Source: Paulownia fortunei (Eukaryota > Streptophyta > Magnoliopsida > Lamiales > Paulowniaceae). Taken from it: a stretch of 64,000 bases of DNA. The stretch lies in the NCBI GenBank assembly GCA_019321725.1, contig CM033109.1, positions 9,951,993 through 10,015,992 on the forward strand, read 5' to 3'. Under the pieces are notes generated by a model, which made no database searches, had not been told where the DNA came from, and was given only the letters and a program-made list of their open reading frames with translations. Each line of letters begins with the position of its first letter. Positions within the stretch are counted from its first letter, which is position 1. Positions 24,072 to 37,315 of the stretch are shown in pieces. A program made the translations under genes and the position numbers.

Positions 24072-25887
24072 TGATAAGTTGGTTTTATACCAATAATTTA
24101 TATGTCTTTTAATTAACATTTGGTTTGTTTTCAAGTGTTTTTATTACTTTTTATACATTTAGTTTGAAATCTTATAGGTAATGACAAAAGGAGAAGAAAA
24201 TGGAAAGAAACCAAAAACTTGGTTGAAATGTTAAAGAATTTGAATTGTGGTGTGACTATTGGCAGTTTTTGTATTTTAATCATAACTCTTTGTTCAAATA
24301 TTATTTTAACTTGATTATTAAATCATTGGAAATACATAAGATAGATATATAACTTCTATGTTTACCATAAAATCCAATTCTATTGATCTCAATGATAAAA
24401 ATTGAGTTAAAAAGTCAGCACTTGGCTGAAATGTTTTGGTATGACACATCTTGGTATTTTAGGCATAACTCTCTCCACAGATGTCATATTTAGTAGATTC
24501 AAGTTCCTACGGAAAGATAACACATAGATATAAAATGCATTATAAGACTTCAAAATCTAATTCATCATAGAAATATATCAAAAATTAGTTGAAGGGTTTG
24601 AATAGTGTCAACATACTGAAGTGAAGGAGAAAAAAAAACTATAGCAACAGCACCTATGCGCCAAAACAAAGCGCCTGGGCACCATTTGAAGCTGCCAAAA
24701 ATAGAATATATGGTGCCTAGGCACCGTTCTTTCACACCTAGGGGCCATCTAAAATGCTGAAAGTGTGATATTTTTGACTCGGATTTTGGACAAAACTATT
24801 AAAGTGAACTTCTAAAAAAGACTTTTTGGATCTCTTGGGGATAATTTGCTACGAAAAAAGGAGTTTGGTGGAGAGAAAATGGGGAAAAATCCATGTAAAG
24901 AGAAGGAATTTCAGGATTTTTTGGGAGAAGGAATCATTGAAATGATTTAAAATGAGAAGATTGTATCATCAAGGGCATTGAGGGATTGGTTCTTCGAAAC
25001 AAAAATAACTCAATTTTTTGGATAGAGAAGGAGCCATTCTTGGGAGAAAGGGCCATTTTAAGAGACCTGCTATTCTTGGAGACAAGAAGAACTTCAACTA
25101 TTCCTTTCACTTCACAAATTGGTGAACAATTGTCATGCTCTTTCTTATATATTTCTTGAAGTTGTATTCATCCATGATGAACTAAATTTTTTTTTTCTAG
25201 AGGATGATGTAACATTATTTAATCCTATGTTATGAGTTCCAAACAATATTAGTTCAAGTTATTCATCTTGTTTATGTTATCTTATTTAGTATTGCATCTT
25301 GATTATTTGGCCACTAATTGAGATTGTTTGATGCATGAGATTCGATACTCGAGAGAGAGAAGGTTATACATGATCATAAAGATAACACAACATAGGAATC
25401 ATAGAGTTGAGAAGCTTATGAAACCTTTGATGTTTTGAAGAAGAATTCATTGAACTTTTGTAGAGTTTTATTCTTGAATTTTTATAGAGATAATGAAATT
25501 CATGTTAGAACTCATAGTCAATTTGGCAGTCGAGAGAGAGAATTGATGAGCTTAGAAATTCTTAAGTTACATGTGTTGTTGACTTGAATTGGTATGTTTT
25601 GGAAGGAAAAACATAGATGATAATTATGTGAGTCATTCCTTTAGAATTTCTTGATTAATGTGTTTGTTAAATTACTTCTAAGAACTCCACTCTTGTGTTT
25701 GCATTATTTTATCTCACTCTACTTTATTTACAAATCATCACTTGGATTTCTAGATAAAATTGTGACTATTTGAACTATGGTACTTGATGCAATTTTTTAT
25801 TTTAATCCTTGTGGATACAATACTCAACTCATAGTTATATTAAAACTTGACACCATGCACCTGCGGTTTGTAAAATATTCATGAATA
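24072..25887 (+). repeat. Athila A1 5' LTR
   Basis: Starts TGATAAGTTGGTTTTATACC after TSD GTCCA and ends near ATTCATGAATA (CA decayed to TA). About 1816 bp, against 1616 bp for the partner at 54617-56232; the 3' copy lacks roughly 190 bp around the position equivalent to 24500-24700. Both carry GCCTAGGCGCC-like words. The end block (TTGTGGATACAATACTCAACTC... CACCTGCGGTTTGTAAAATATT) recurs in every Athila LTR of the window. Confidence 0.9.
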
Positions 25888-26140
25888 AGTTTTTGGGGTC
25901 ATAGTCGGGGATTATTTTATCATAATTGCATTAATATTGTTATGACTTAGTCTTGATTTTAGTTTAGATTATTTTTACTTTGTTCCCATATGTTGATGTT
26001 GTCTTGCCTTGTATAGGATTATACATATTTGTATGCGTAAGACTAGGAGTCTTGACTTGGATTATTTTGATCTAGAAATCGAGTAGACTCTTCGAGCTAT
26101 TAGAGCAGCAAAAAGAATTGTCAATCAAGCCATGACGGAT
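25888..26140 (+). other. Athila A1 primer-binding site and leader, interrupted
   Basis: TGGGGTCATAGTCGGGG (25894-25910) is a decayed tRNA-Asp-type primer-binding site, the usual Athila primer. The leader matches the A2 leader at 36978-37240 and stops at CGGAT (26136-26140), the left target duplication of A2. It continues, inverted, at 43352 and downward. Confidence 0.8.
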
Positions 26141-27663
26141 TGATAAGTTGGTTTTATACCAACAATTCATATACCTTTTGCTTAATATTTGGTTTGTTTT
26201 CAAGTATTTTTGCTACTTTTTATGCATTTAGTTTGAAATATTGTAGGTAATGACAAAAGGAGAAGAAAATGGAAAGAAATCAAAAACTTGGTGGAAATGT
26301 TGAAGAATCTTTATTGTGCTGCTACTAATGGTAGTTTTTGTATTTCAATCATAAGTCTTTGCTCTAATATTATATTGATGTGATTCTTGATCCATTGGAA
26401 AGCCAAGAAATAGAAAATTCAGTTCCTTAAATTTCAATGAGAAACATCAAGTTCAAAAGTCAACACTGAACTGAAAATTACTTTTGACATATCTCGGTAT
26501 TTTAGGCATAACTCTCTCTAAAGATTTTCTATTAAGATGATTCATGATGATATAGAAAGCTAAGAGATAGGGATACAAATCATATGAAGATATCAAAATC
26601 CGGTTTGCCTTAGAAAGTGGTGAAAACTCTATTTAAAGAGGCTGTATATGTTAGAGAAACAGGTTTTGGATAGAATGTTCAGTACATAGTTGTCCAGTCA
26701 GCGTCTACATGTTACCACGTGGATAAAATGGGCAAAATGGGTTTTTAGCCCTCCTTAGGGCATCTTCCATCTGATTTTAAGGACCCCAAAGTGCCTCCAA
26801 ATGTATTCTTAAATATGAGAAGTTGTTCTTGACAAAAGGAGTGCTGCTGGACAGAAGGAGAAGATTCTTGGAGAGAATGAACCATTCTTGGAGACAAGGA
26901 GAGTTTCAACCATTCCTCTTCCCATTTCAAAAATTGGTGAACAATTTTCATGTTCTTTCTTATGTATTTCTTGAAGTTATATTCATACATAATGAACTAA
27001 ATGTTTTTTCTAAAGGATGATGTAACCTTATTTGATCCTATATTTTGAATTCCAAACAATATTAATACAAGTTATTCATCTTGTTTATGTTATCCTGCTT
27101 AGTATTACATCTTGATTATTTGGTCATTAATTGAGAGTGTTTGATGTATGAGATTCGATACTCGAGAAAGGGATGATTATACATTATCATAAAGATAACA
27201 TGACCTAGGAATTATAGAGTTGAGAAGCTTATGAAACCTTTGAAATTTTGAAAAAGAATTTATTGAACTTTTGTAGAGTTTAATTCTCGAGGTTTTATAA
27301 AGATATTAAAATTCATATTAAAACTTATAATCAATTCGACACTTGAAAGAGGGAATTGATGAGCTTAGAAATTCTTAACTTACATGTGTTGTTGACTCGT
27401 ATATTTTGGAAGGAAGAACATAGATGATAATTAGGTGAGTCATTCCTCTATAATTTTTTGTTCATAAGGTGTTTGTTGTATTATTTCTAAGAACTCCACT
27501 CTTGTCTTTTGCAATTTTTATCTTATTCTACTTTGTTTGATAATCAATTGATTTTTCAGATAACATTAGGGCTATTTGAACTACAATAATTATTGTAATG
27601 TTTTATTAAAATCCTTGTGGATATAATACTCAACTCACCGGTGTATTAAAACTTGACACTGTG
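26141..27663 (+). repeat. Athila A2 5' LTR, main part
   Basis: Starts TGATAAGTTGGTTTTATACC right after CGGAT. It is interrupted after CTGTG (27659-27663) by the chromovirus at 27664-36941; its last 31 bp continue at 36947-36977. Joined length is about 1.55 kb, close to the A2 3' LTR (1593 bp, inverted at 43353-44945). Confidence 0.9.
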
Positions 27664-29951
27664 TGTAACACCCCTAACTGCAGAGCCTAAACAAGTTGAT
27701 ACAGTTAAGTCAAGAAATGTTAATTTTTCATCTTTACTAGAGTTATGGTTTTTTTATAAAAGTTCCCATTTTTAGCTATAAGAGAAAGAACTTGAATCAT
27801 TTTAAACACACCATATACATATATCAAAACTGAGTACATCTGTTTACAAAACCATAACAGAGCGGCTTATTTAAAAACAAAACAGAGTTTTCAAAATAAA
27901 CTACAAAACAGGTTGAAGCATGGCATATGAACAAATCTCTGTCCGGCCGCTCTAGAGACTCAGTCAACCTCTAAACCTGTACATTTCCACCTGCATCACA
28001 TGAATCAAATGAGCAAAAGGCTCAGTAAGATGAAACTGATGCAATAACAAATAATATATATGCATATCTCATAAATCATTAAATGCAATATTCTATTTAA
28101 TAACTTTCATTTATAAATCATTCTTTAGGGCCTTGAAGTGTGGTACCTAACTAATAGCGATAGACCATAGTTTTCGGAACCTGTTCATAATGATTGGCCA
28201 ATAAAAAAACTAATACGGGGTTTCCATACTTGGTCTTTCAACCTCAGGTATTAGCCGTATTCTATCTCATTCATTGTGGTTTTCCTATACCGGTTTTTCA
28301 ACCTCAAGTATTTGCCACCATTTGTTGGGTCCACAGGTCCTTCCGCGTCCCTTGTCTACCCGACCATCAATCAAGTACCATACTTCATTTTCAAAAACCT
28401 CATTATATTCTTAATAGTGTCATGCTTCATAAACCATAAATGCATCAAACTAATTCACTTGACAAACAACAACAATCAGATTAAAACATGAACAAACATT
28501 ATATGATTCTTGTGATACACCAAATGAAAGCTTCAACTTACATCAAGTCCACTTTGTGCTAGGTGAAAAGGCCAATCTCTTTGCAAGATAGGATGTGTTA
28601 AAGGCCTAACATAATCAAATCATGTACCATTTAATATCCTTTTTATAAATCATTTAGTGTATTCTAGTTAAAGTTTATATACACTTTTCAATATTTTGTA
28701 AAGAATTATATATCAATTACATAACCTTAAAAATAATGCATACTCCATATTTTACTACTAATTCAAGACATTAAACATTAGGGCAGCCATTAAATAACTA
28801 ATAATTCAAACATAATTATTAGGGCAGCCCCTAAAACATGAACACAATCCGAATTAAAATGACGTAAACTTGATTCTAACTTAAATTGATTCTAACCTTC
28901 AATTAAGCAAAATAATTGCTATTGTTTTCAATCATTCAAAGAAACTTCCAAACACAATATAAGCATTACAAAATCAATAGAAACAAGTAAATTAAACAAT
29001 TTCACAAGACTATCAATTTTGCTAAAAATTAGCTTAACTAGCTTGGTTTTGGCTTCAAGTGTAACTTACTTAAGTTTTCAATTATACAAAAGCATACTAA
29101 AACATGTAACCATCCAAGATACTACAAATTCATCATAAGAAACATTGAAAAAGAATATACCTTGATTAAGTTGGATTTAAGCTTCAAAATCAACGGTTTT
29201 CAAGCTTAAAAGGATGGAAACTTGTTCTAGCTTGTGTTCTATGGATTCCTATGGATTGAATTCAAATTTTGTGAGTATGAGAGTGTAGAAATTTTGGAGA
29301 AAACTTAGGAGAATAAGGGCTGGTCGTTTTTGAGGTGCTTCCACAAGAAATATGGATGAAAATGATTTCTTTGACCTTTCAAAGAGAGGTAAGTGGAGGG
29401 TGATGATTGGTTGCATCATGCTTGGTGTCTTCTCATGCCAAAAGCCACGTTCATGGGCTAAGGAGATGACAAAAATTGATGCTTTGGTGTTATAATCAAG
29501 TGCAATGCGGTTTAGAATGGTTTTATGCAACCTAGTCAACCAACCAATCAAATTGCACCATTGTGCATACTTTTAGTTCTTACCCAATGTAACATATTTC
29601 AAGTAAATATTTAGACAATTAATCACTTTAGCATATAACTAGTATGGAGGAATACCAATAATTCATTTTATGGCCATTCAACACATCAATCTTCCTTAAC
29701 CGAGATACGAGCTTTTCACTGCAAAAAGGGCACTAAAGGAATATGTTAAATCAAGAAATGAAAGTTTGATCTCATATTTCATGTACTAATGCATGTTAAA
29801 TTATAACTGAAGCATATAATAACAATTATTCATGTTCGTGCAATCATGCTATTTGTATGCCATAATTCAATAATGTACATTGATTAGATGCATATTCATA
29901 CAAAATGCTTATTATTGGCTATGTAGGAGAGAATTGAGAATTGGCATTACA
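27664..29951 (-). repeat. chromovirus 3' LTR
   Basis: 2288 bp. On the plus strand it starts TGTAACACCCCTAAC and ends GGCATTACA. Next to it on the internal side, the minus strand has a purine-rich AAGGAAGAATGAT polypurine tract (about 29952-29964). Paired open frames of 60-100 codons inside it (for example 28194-28439) also occur in the other LTR and are not genes. Confidence 0.92.
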
Positions 29952-30009
29952 ATCATTCTTCCTTATAAAAATTTTGTCCTCGAAATTTGACGTACCAAAT
30001 AATTCCGGA

Positions 30010-30356
30010 TACTTGCTCTACATTTCTTCTTCTTTTTCATATGTGGCCTCTTCTACAGAATGATTCCTCCATAATACTTTAACAAGTCGAATCTTTTTCG
30101 TTCTCAACTCTTTTTCCTTCTGATCTAGAATTTGCACTGGTTTCTCTTCATAGGCTAAATCATGAGTCAATTCCAACGGTTCATAACTTAACACATGAGA
30201 AGGGTTTGAAATGTACTTTCTCAACATAGACACATGCAAAACATTGTGAACAGTAGATAATGTTGGAGGTAAGGCCACTCTATAAGCTTTATCACCAACT
30301 CTTTCGAGAATCTCGAATGGGCCGACACACCTGGACTGAGTTTTTCTTCTTTCCAA
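30010..30356 (-). pseudogene. pol: chromovirus integrase C-terminus with chromodomain
   Basis: Minus strand. Reads VGPFEILERVGDKAYRVALP and LHVSMLRKY, the GPY/F module that follows the integrase core, then a chromodomain-like segment: YEEKPVQILDQKEKELRTK, IRLVKVLWRNHSVEEATYE. Plant chromoviruses use this domain to direct integration to heterochromatin. It is separated from the core by a frameshift near 30360-30450. Confidence 0.88.
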
Positions 30357-30453
30357 ATCTCATAACACCTTTCATGGAAGCTACTTTTAAGAACACATGA
30401 TCCCCAATGGCAAACTCTAGATCTTTTCTCCGTTTATCTGCATAACTTTTCTG

Positions 30454-31200
30454 TCAACTCTGCGCAATCTTCATTCTCTCTCGTATCTTCTCCACTACCT
30501 TAGCGGTATGTTGAACTATTTCTGGACCAAGTAGGCTTCGTTCTCCAACTTCATCCCAATGAACTGGAGATCTACATTTCCTTCCATACAATGCTTCATA
30601 AGGCGCCATTCCAATTGTTGATTGGTAGCTATTATTATAAGTAAACTCCACTAATGGAAGCTTTGCATCCCAACTCCCTTGAAAATCTAGCACACAAGCT
30701 CTTAACATATCATCTAATATCTGAATAACCCTTTCTGATTGCCCGTCACTTTGTGGATGAAATGATGTACTGAATGCAAGTTTTGTTCCCATGGCACTAT
30801 GTAAGCTCTTCCAAAATGTAGATGTAAACTTAGGATCTCTGTCAGACATTATTGAAACAGGCACCCCATGTAACCTGACTATCACTTTAATATATTGTTG
30901 AGCATACTGGTCCATATTGTATGTGGATTTCACTGGAAGAAAATGGGCTGATTTAGTTAATCTATCAACAATCACCCATATGGAATTATACCCCTTTTGT
31001 GTTCTAGGTAATCCAAGCACAAAGTTCATTGTAATGTGCTCCCATTTCCACTCTGGAATCAACAAAGGCTTCAACAACCCTGATGGTCTTTAATGTTCAA
31101 TCTTAACTTGTTGACAAGTTAGACATTCAGCCACAAATTTTGCTATAACTCTCTTCATTTTAGGCCACCAATAATGTTGTTGTAAGTCCTATACTTTTTG
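30454..31200 (-). pseudogene. pol: chromovirus integrase core
   Basis: Minus strand, 207 open codons for the core, with the zinc-binding part (ECLTCQQVKIEH) above 31080 behind a stop. Motifs: EHITMNFVLGLPRT, where the first catalytic Asp (usually MDF) is Asn (codon AAC at 31024-31026); IMSDRDPKFTSTFW with the second Asp; SDGQSERVIQILDDMLRAC with the Glu. The enzyme joins element cDNA to host DNA and needs all three acids, so this copy should be inactive. GMAPYEALYGRKCRSPVHW follows as in other Tekay/Del elements. Confidence 0.9.
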
Positions 31201-33040
31201 TGCTACCTGGGTGTACTGAGTAAGGAGTAGTATGACCTTCTTCTAAAATATCTCTCTTTCATGGCCTTGTCAAACGGCACACACAGTCTCCCTTTATATC
31301 GAATAATCCCATCATCAGTAATAGAGAAGTCTGGCCTCTTTCCAACCTCAATCATTCTTTTCAATCTACACAAATGCGTGTCCACCTTTTGACCTTCTCT
31401 AATTCTATCTTAAAGTACAGGTCTCAACCTAAGCTGACAACAAACACTTTTTCCCTTTAGGTACAATTTCAAGCTCTAATCTCTGCAAATCCAGTAATAT
31501 TGACTTTTGTATAACAAAAAGAGAAGACGTAGATTTTCTGCTCAATGCATCTGCAACCACATTCGCTTTACCAGGATGATAGTTGATCACACAATCATAA
31601 TCCTTCACAAGTTCTAACCATCTTCTTTGTCTCATATTCAACTCTTTTTGGGTAAAGAAGTACTTCAAACTCTTATGATCTGTGTATATCTCACACTTCT
31701 TCACCATACAAATAATGTCTCCAAATTTTCAAGGCAAAAACCACAGCAGCAAGTTCCCAAATCATGGGTTGGATAATTCTTTTTATATTCCTTCAATTGC
31801 CTTGAAAGCATAGGCAATAACCTTACCATTTTGCATCAAAACAGCACCCAAAAACCATTTTTTGAAACCGTCGCTATACACCACGAATCCACCAATTCCA
31901 GTTGGAATGGTAAGAACAGGAGCTGTAGTCAATTTTGTTTCAGTTCTTCAAACTTCTTTCACAAGCATTGGTCCACAAGAACTTCACATTCTTTCTTGTC
32001 AACATTGTCATTGGAGTTGCTAATCTTTGAAACCCCTGAACAAATCATCGATAGTACCCTGCTAATCCCAAAAAAACTCCTTACTTTTGATACATTTGTT
32101 GTGGTGTTGGCCACTTAATGACAGCATTCTACCTTGCTACCTTCGGATCATCAACAAAAAATACCATCCTTTGATACTACATGACCTAGGAATACCACTT
32201 GTTCAAGCCAAAACTCACACTTCTTGAATTTAGCATACAACTGTTTTTCTTTAAGAACTTGCAGCACAATCTTCAAATGTTCCTTGTGCTCTTCTTTATC
32301 ACGTGAATAAATTAGGATGTCATCAATAAACACAATCACAAAATTTATCGAGATATTGCTTGAAAACACCCTATTCATTAGATCCATAAAAGCTGGCAGG
32401 GGTATTGGTTAAACCGAAAGGCATCACTAGAAATTCATAATGTCCATACCTTGTTCGGAATGCAGTTTTTGGTATGTTTTTCTTCCTTGATCTTCAATTT
32501 GGATGAATACCCAGAACGCAAATCAATCTTCGAAAATACAGATGCTCCCTGCAATTGATCAAACAAATCATCTATTCTTGGGAGTGGATACTTATTCTTG
32601 ACTGTTATCTATATTCAACTCTCTATAATCAAATGCACAACCGCAATGTACCATCCTTCTTTTTCACGAACAACACAGGTGCTCCCCAAGGAGAGATAAC
32701 TAGGGCGAATAAAAACCCTTATCAAGCAATTCTTGCAATTGAACTTTTAACTCTTTTCAATTCTGTTAGTGCCATTCGGTATGGTGCTTTAGAAATAGAA
32801 GTAGTTCTTGGTATAACATCAATCACAAATTCGATCTCTCGATTCGTGGTAGTCCCGGTAAATCATCTGGAAATACCTCAACAAATTCTTGAACCACATC
32901 TACATTTTCTGGCTTTAATTGTGCTTCAACTGAGGTGTCCAGAACACTTGCCAAATACCCAACACAACCTTTATTCAACATCTTTTGAGCTTTCAAAGCA
33001 GATATAATTGGTAAGGACCGTTGAGAATGAGATACCATTA
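31200..33040 (-). pseudogene. pol: chromovirus reverse transcriptase and RNase H, multiply frameshifted
   Basis: Minus strand. From 33038 downward: the linker EFVEVFPDDLPGLP, RT fingers in several frames, the intact active site [12 protein letters not shown] (about 32300-32345), GHVVSKDGI, then the RNase H domain ending [20 protein letters not shown] and [19 protein letters not shown] (31530-31690), and a linker to integrase. RT and RNase H together copy element RNA to DNA. At least several 1-nt shifts, often in homopolymers, break the frame, so no full enzyme can be made. Confidence 0.88.
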
Positions 33041-33223
33041 AACATAAAATGTTCTTCCCCCAGGTGGCTGAAAAATCACAATCTTCTTGTTACAATCAAT
33101 TGTTGCATGATATTTGGTAAGCCAATCCATACCCAGAATAACCTCAAAATTTGCATCGATAAAACAACAAGATCTGCATAGAGAGTCCTATCACTAATCT
33201 GAATAGAACAAGCCCTTCAACAT

Positions 33224-34398
33224 TTAGTTGGAATCCATTTCTTCCCCAGATGGAACAGTCACACTGTACCTTACTTTTAATAAATCTGGTGTAATGCCCA
33301 ATTTTCTCACAAATGCACATGATGCAAATGAATGCGTAGATCCAGAATCTATCAATGCAATTGCAGGTATCCCAGAAATTAAAATAGTACCTGTGACTAC
33401 GGAAGCATCTGCATCAGCTTGTTCTTGTGTCATTGCATACACTCTCCCCTGAACTTTCCCATGTACTGTTGGGCAATCCTTTGCTATATGTCCAGGCTTT
33501 TTACACTTAAAGCAACGATTAGTACCACTATAGCATTCCCAAAATGATTCTTCCCACACTTAGTACATTTAGGCCTTTCAATTGTAGAAGAAGTTTGTCC
33601 AACTCTAGGATGCTTTTCATTCCCTTGGCTTAATTTTTGCTCTCATTTCTTCCACTGGTTTAGATTTCTTGGAGTGAATACTTGCTTCTTTTGTTGTTGG
33701 AATTTCTCAATCTCTTTCTCATCTAAATCAGCCATCAAAGCCTTGTCCACCAGTTCTCTAAACTCTGTTACTGAAGACATTCTCACATCTCTTCTAATTT
33801 CAGGATTAAGGCCCCCAAGAAATGATCCATTTTCTCATTGTTGTCTCTGGCAATGTATGGTACATACTTGCAACCCTGTTCAAATTTTCCCACATAATCA
33901 CATACAGACATCCCTCATTGTTTTAACTCCAAGAATTCCTTTACTCTAAGTGACCTAGCATCCCTGGTGAAATACTTATCATAAAAGATTGTTTTAAACC
34001 TCTCCCAAGTTAGTTCTTCCATATTCACTGCAAGTTTAGCTCCTTCCCACCAAGTTCTAGCATCCTTCTTCAATAAGAAAATTGCACAGAGTACCTTCTC
34101 AGCATCATCAATTCGCATGTAGTCAAAGATAGTGTCCAAAGATTTCACCCATTCCTCCGCAACCATGGGATCAGACCCCCCATTAAAATCAACCGTTTCC
34201 ATCTTTTCTAAACTTCTCATATACAGCCTGTGAAGGATCCTGTCGAGCTTGTGGTGGAGGAAGGCGCTGATTCTGTTCTTGGGTTCTTTGTTGCATATCT
34301 AGCAATTGTTGTATCTGTTCACCATGCATTCTAGTTTGTTGTTGAATGAGATCAGTCAAATTGTCCACCACACTATGATTACCCTCGTGATCATCCAT
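33224..34398 (-). pseudogene. gag: chromovirus gag and protease
   Basis: Minus strand, start ATG at 34396-34398 (MDDHEGNHS). The retrotransposon gag domain ([34 protein letters not shown]) spans about 34190-33915 after a frameshift near 34200. Two zinc knuckles follow, CTKCGKNHFGEC and CFKCKKPGHIAKDCP (about 33580-33470), then the aspartic protease with ALIDSGSTHSF (about 33340-33375). Gag forms the particle around element RNA; the protease cleaves the polyprotein. Frame breaks lie near 34200 and between 33915 and 33560. Confidence 0.88.
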
Positions 34399-34599
34399 TG
34401 TCTTTTCTTTTTGGTGACATGACCTGATATGCATTGCCCAGTCTTATTCCATTCATTAGCCAATAATAAATGCATAATCATGACAATAACATGGAATGAA
34501 ATATAATCAAATGAACATAAAAGCAAATAAACATAAAAGCAAATAAACAAGTAGTTGACCAAGTTTCCCAACCAGGATGTGTTCATATGCCTTCTTTTG

Positions 34600-34641
34600 T
34601 CTACAGGAATGACTAAAACCTCCGCTCTAATAAACCAAAAC
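34600..34641 (-). other. chromovirus primer-binding site region
   Basis: On the minus strand, just inside the 5' LTR, TTTTGGTTTATTAGAGCGGAGG resembles the initiator-Met tRNA primer site (TGGTATCAGAGC) with two substitutions or an insertion. It marks the orientation of the element. Confidence 0.65.
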
Positions 34642-36941
34642 TGTAAACACCCCTTAACCTAACTGCAGAGCCTAAACAAGCTGATACAGCTAAGTCAAGA
34701 AAATGTTAATTTTTCATCTTTACTAGAGTTATGGTTTTTTTTATAAAAGTTCCCATTTTTTAGCTATAAGAGAAAGAACTTGAATCATTTTAAAACACAC
34801 ACACATACATATATCAAAACTGAGTACATCTGTTTACAAAAACATAACAGAGCGGCTTATTTAAAAACAAAACAGAGTTTTCAAAATAAACTACAAAATA
34901 GGTTGAAGCATGGCATATGAACAAATCTCTGTCCGGCCGCTCTATAGACTCAGTCAACCTCTAAACCTGTACATTTCCATCTGCATCACATGAATCTAAT
35001 GAGCTAAAGGCTCAGTAAGATGAAACTGATGTAATAACAAATAATATATATGCATATCTCATAAATCATTAAATGCAATATTCTATTTATAACTTTAATT
35101 TATAAATCATTCTTTAGGGCCCTTGAAGTGTGGTACCTAACTAATAGCGATAAACCATAGTTTTTTGGAACCTGTTCATAATGATTGGCCAATAAAAAAA
35201 CTAATACGGGGTTTCCATACTTGGTCTTTCAAACCTCAGGTATTAGCCATATTCTATCTCATCATTGTGGCTTTCCTATACCGTTTTTTCAACCTCAAGT
35301 ATTTTCACACATTTGTTGGGTCCGTCGGTCCCTCCCGCATCCCTTGTCTACCCGACCATCAATCAAGTACCATACTTCCTTTTCAAAAACCTCATTATAT
35401 TCTTAATAGTGTCATGCTTCATAAACCATAAATGCATCAAACATTACATCATTTGACACAAATAATAATAACATTAAAACATGAACAAACATTATATGAT
35501 TCTTATGATACACCAAATGAAAGCTTCAACTTACCTCAAGTCCACTATGTGCTAGGTGAAAAGGTCAATCTTTTTGGAAGATAGGATGTGTTAAAGGCCT
35601 AACATAATCAAATCATGTACCATTTAATATCATTTTTATAAATCATTTAGTCTATTCTAGTTAAAAGTTTATATACACTTTTCAATCTTTTGTAAAGAAT
35701 TACATATCAATTACATAACATTAAAAACAATGCATACTCCATATTTTACTACTAATTCAAGACATTAAACATTAGGGCAGCCATTAAACTAATAATTCAA
35801 ATATAATTATTAGGGCAGCCCCTAAAACATGAACACAATCCGAATTAAAATGACGTAAACTTGATTCTAACTTAAATTGATTCTAACCTTCAATTAAGCA
35901 ACTAAATACTATTATTTTCAATCATTCAAAGAAACTTCCAAACACAATATAAGCATTACAAAATCAATAGAAACAAGTAAATTAAACAATTTCACAAGAC
36001 TATCAATTTTGCTAAAAATTAGCTTAACTAGCTTGGTTTTGGCTTCAAGTGTAACTTACTTAAGTTTTCAATTATACAAAAGCATACTAAAACATGTAAC
36101 CATCCAAGATACTACAAATTCATCATAAGAAACATTGAAAAAGAATATACCTTGATTAAGTTGGATTTAAGCTTCAAAATCAACGGTTTTCAAGCTTAAA
36201 AGGATGGAAACTTGTTCTAGCTTGTGTTCTATGCAAACCTATGGATTGAATTCAAATTTTGTGAGTATGAGAGTGTAGAAATTTGGGAGAAACTTAGGAG
36301 AATAAGGGCTGGTCGTTTTTGAGGTGCTTCCACAAGAAATATGGATGAAAATGATTTCTTTGACCTTTCAAAGAGAGGTAAGTGGAGGGTGATGATTGGT
36401 TGCATCATGCTTGGTGTCTTCTCATGCCAAAAGCCACATTCATGGGCTAAGGAGATGACAAAAATTGATGCTTTGGTGTTATAATCAAGTGCAATGCGGT
36501 TTAGAATGGTTTTATGCAACCTAGTCACCAACCAATCAAATTGCACCATTGTGCATACTTTTAGTTCTTACCCAATGTAACATATTTCAAGTAAATATTT
36601 AGACAATTAATCACTTTAGCATATAACTAGTATGGAGGAATACCAATAATTCATTTTATGGCCATTCAACACATCAATCTTCCTTAACCGAGATACCGAG
36701 CTTTTCACTGCAAAAAGGGCACTTAAGGAATATGTTAAATCAAGAAATGAAAGTTTGATCTCATATTTCATGTACTAATGCATGTTAAATCATAACTGAA
36801 GCATATAATAACAATTATTCATGTTCGTGCAATCATGCTATTTGTATGCCATAATTCAATAATGTACATTGATTAGATGCATATTCATACAAAATGCTTA
36901 TTATTGGCTATGTAGGAGAGAATTGAGAATTGGGCATTACA
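34642..36941 (-). repeat. chromovirus 5' LTR
   Basis: 2300 bp, plus-strand start TGTAAACACCCC and end GGGCATTACA. It is nearly identical to 27664-29951; for example, about 260 bp at 35945-36230 match 28960-29220 without a difference I can see. Most differences are 1-nt length changes in homopolymers. Confidence 0.92.
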
Positions 36942-36946
36942 CTGTG

Positions 36947-37315
36947 CACTTATGGTTTGGAAAATATTTCACAAACAAATTTTTGGCACCATTGTTCGAG
37001 ATTGTTTTATCATAATTGCATGAATATTGTTATGATTTAGTCTTAATTTTAATTTAGATTGTGTTTATTTCTTCCCATATTTTGATGTGTTGCCTTGTCT
37101 TGTATTGGATTATATTCATTTGTATGCGTAAGGCTAGGAGTCTTGACTTGGATTATTTTGATCTAGAAATCGAGGGACTCTTGAGCTATTAGAGTAGTAA
37201 AAAGAGTTGACAATCAAGCCATTGCGGATAACATCAACAATGCTAATGTGAACGCCAATCTTCTATTCCAATAACCACCACCACAACAAGCTATTCGAGA
37301 CTATTTTTAACCAAC
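36947..37315 (+). other. end of Athila A2 5' LTR, primer-binding site and leader
   Basis: 36947-36977 is the last part of the A2 5' LTR (TATGGTTTGG...CACAAACA). TGGCACCATTGTTCGAG (36984-37000) is a tRNA-Asp-type primer-binding site with changes. The leader then runs to the gag ATG at 37316. Confidence 0.8.

Larger units (their letters stand above)
27664..36941 (-). mobile_element. Ty3 chromovirus (Tekay/Del type), complete structure, decayed genes
   Basis: A 9278-bp LTR retrotransposon in minus orientation with the exact 5-bp target duplication CTGTG at 27659-27663 and 36942-36946, inside the A2 5' LTR. On the minus strand the order is: 5' LTR (36941-34642), primer-binding site, gag, protease, RT, RNase H, integrase, chromodomain, polypurine tract, 3' LTR (29951-27664). 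The chromodomain after integrase defines chromoviruses; the roughly 2.3-kb LTRs starting TGTAACACCCC suit Tekay/Del. The LTRs are nearly identical over long stretches, so the insertion is young, yet the coding frames carry many 1-nt shifts. Confidence 0.93.

Noticed and set aside
28194..28491. Possible small genes, repeated at 35165-35456
   Set aside because: The copies are the same position of the two chromovirus LTRs; no domain, and LTRs are non-coding.
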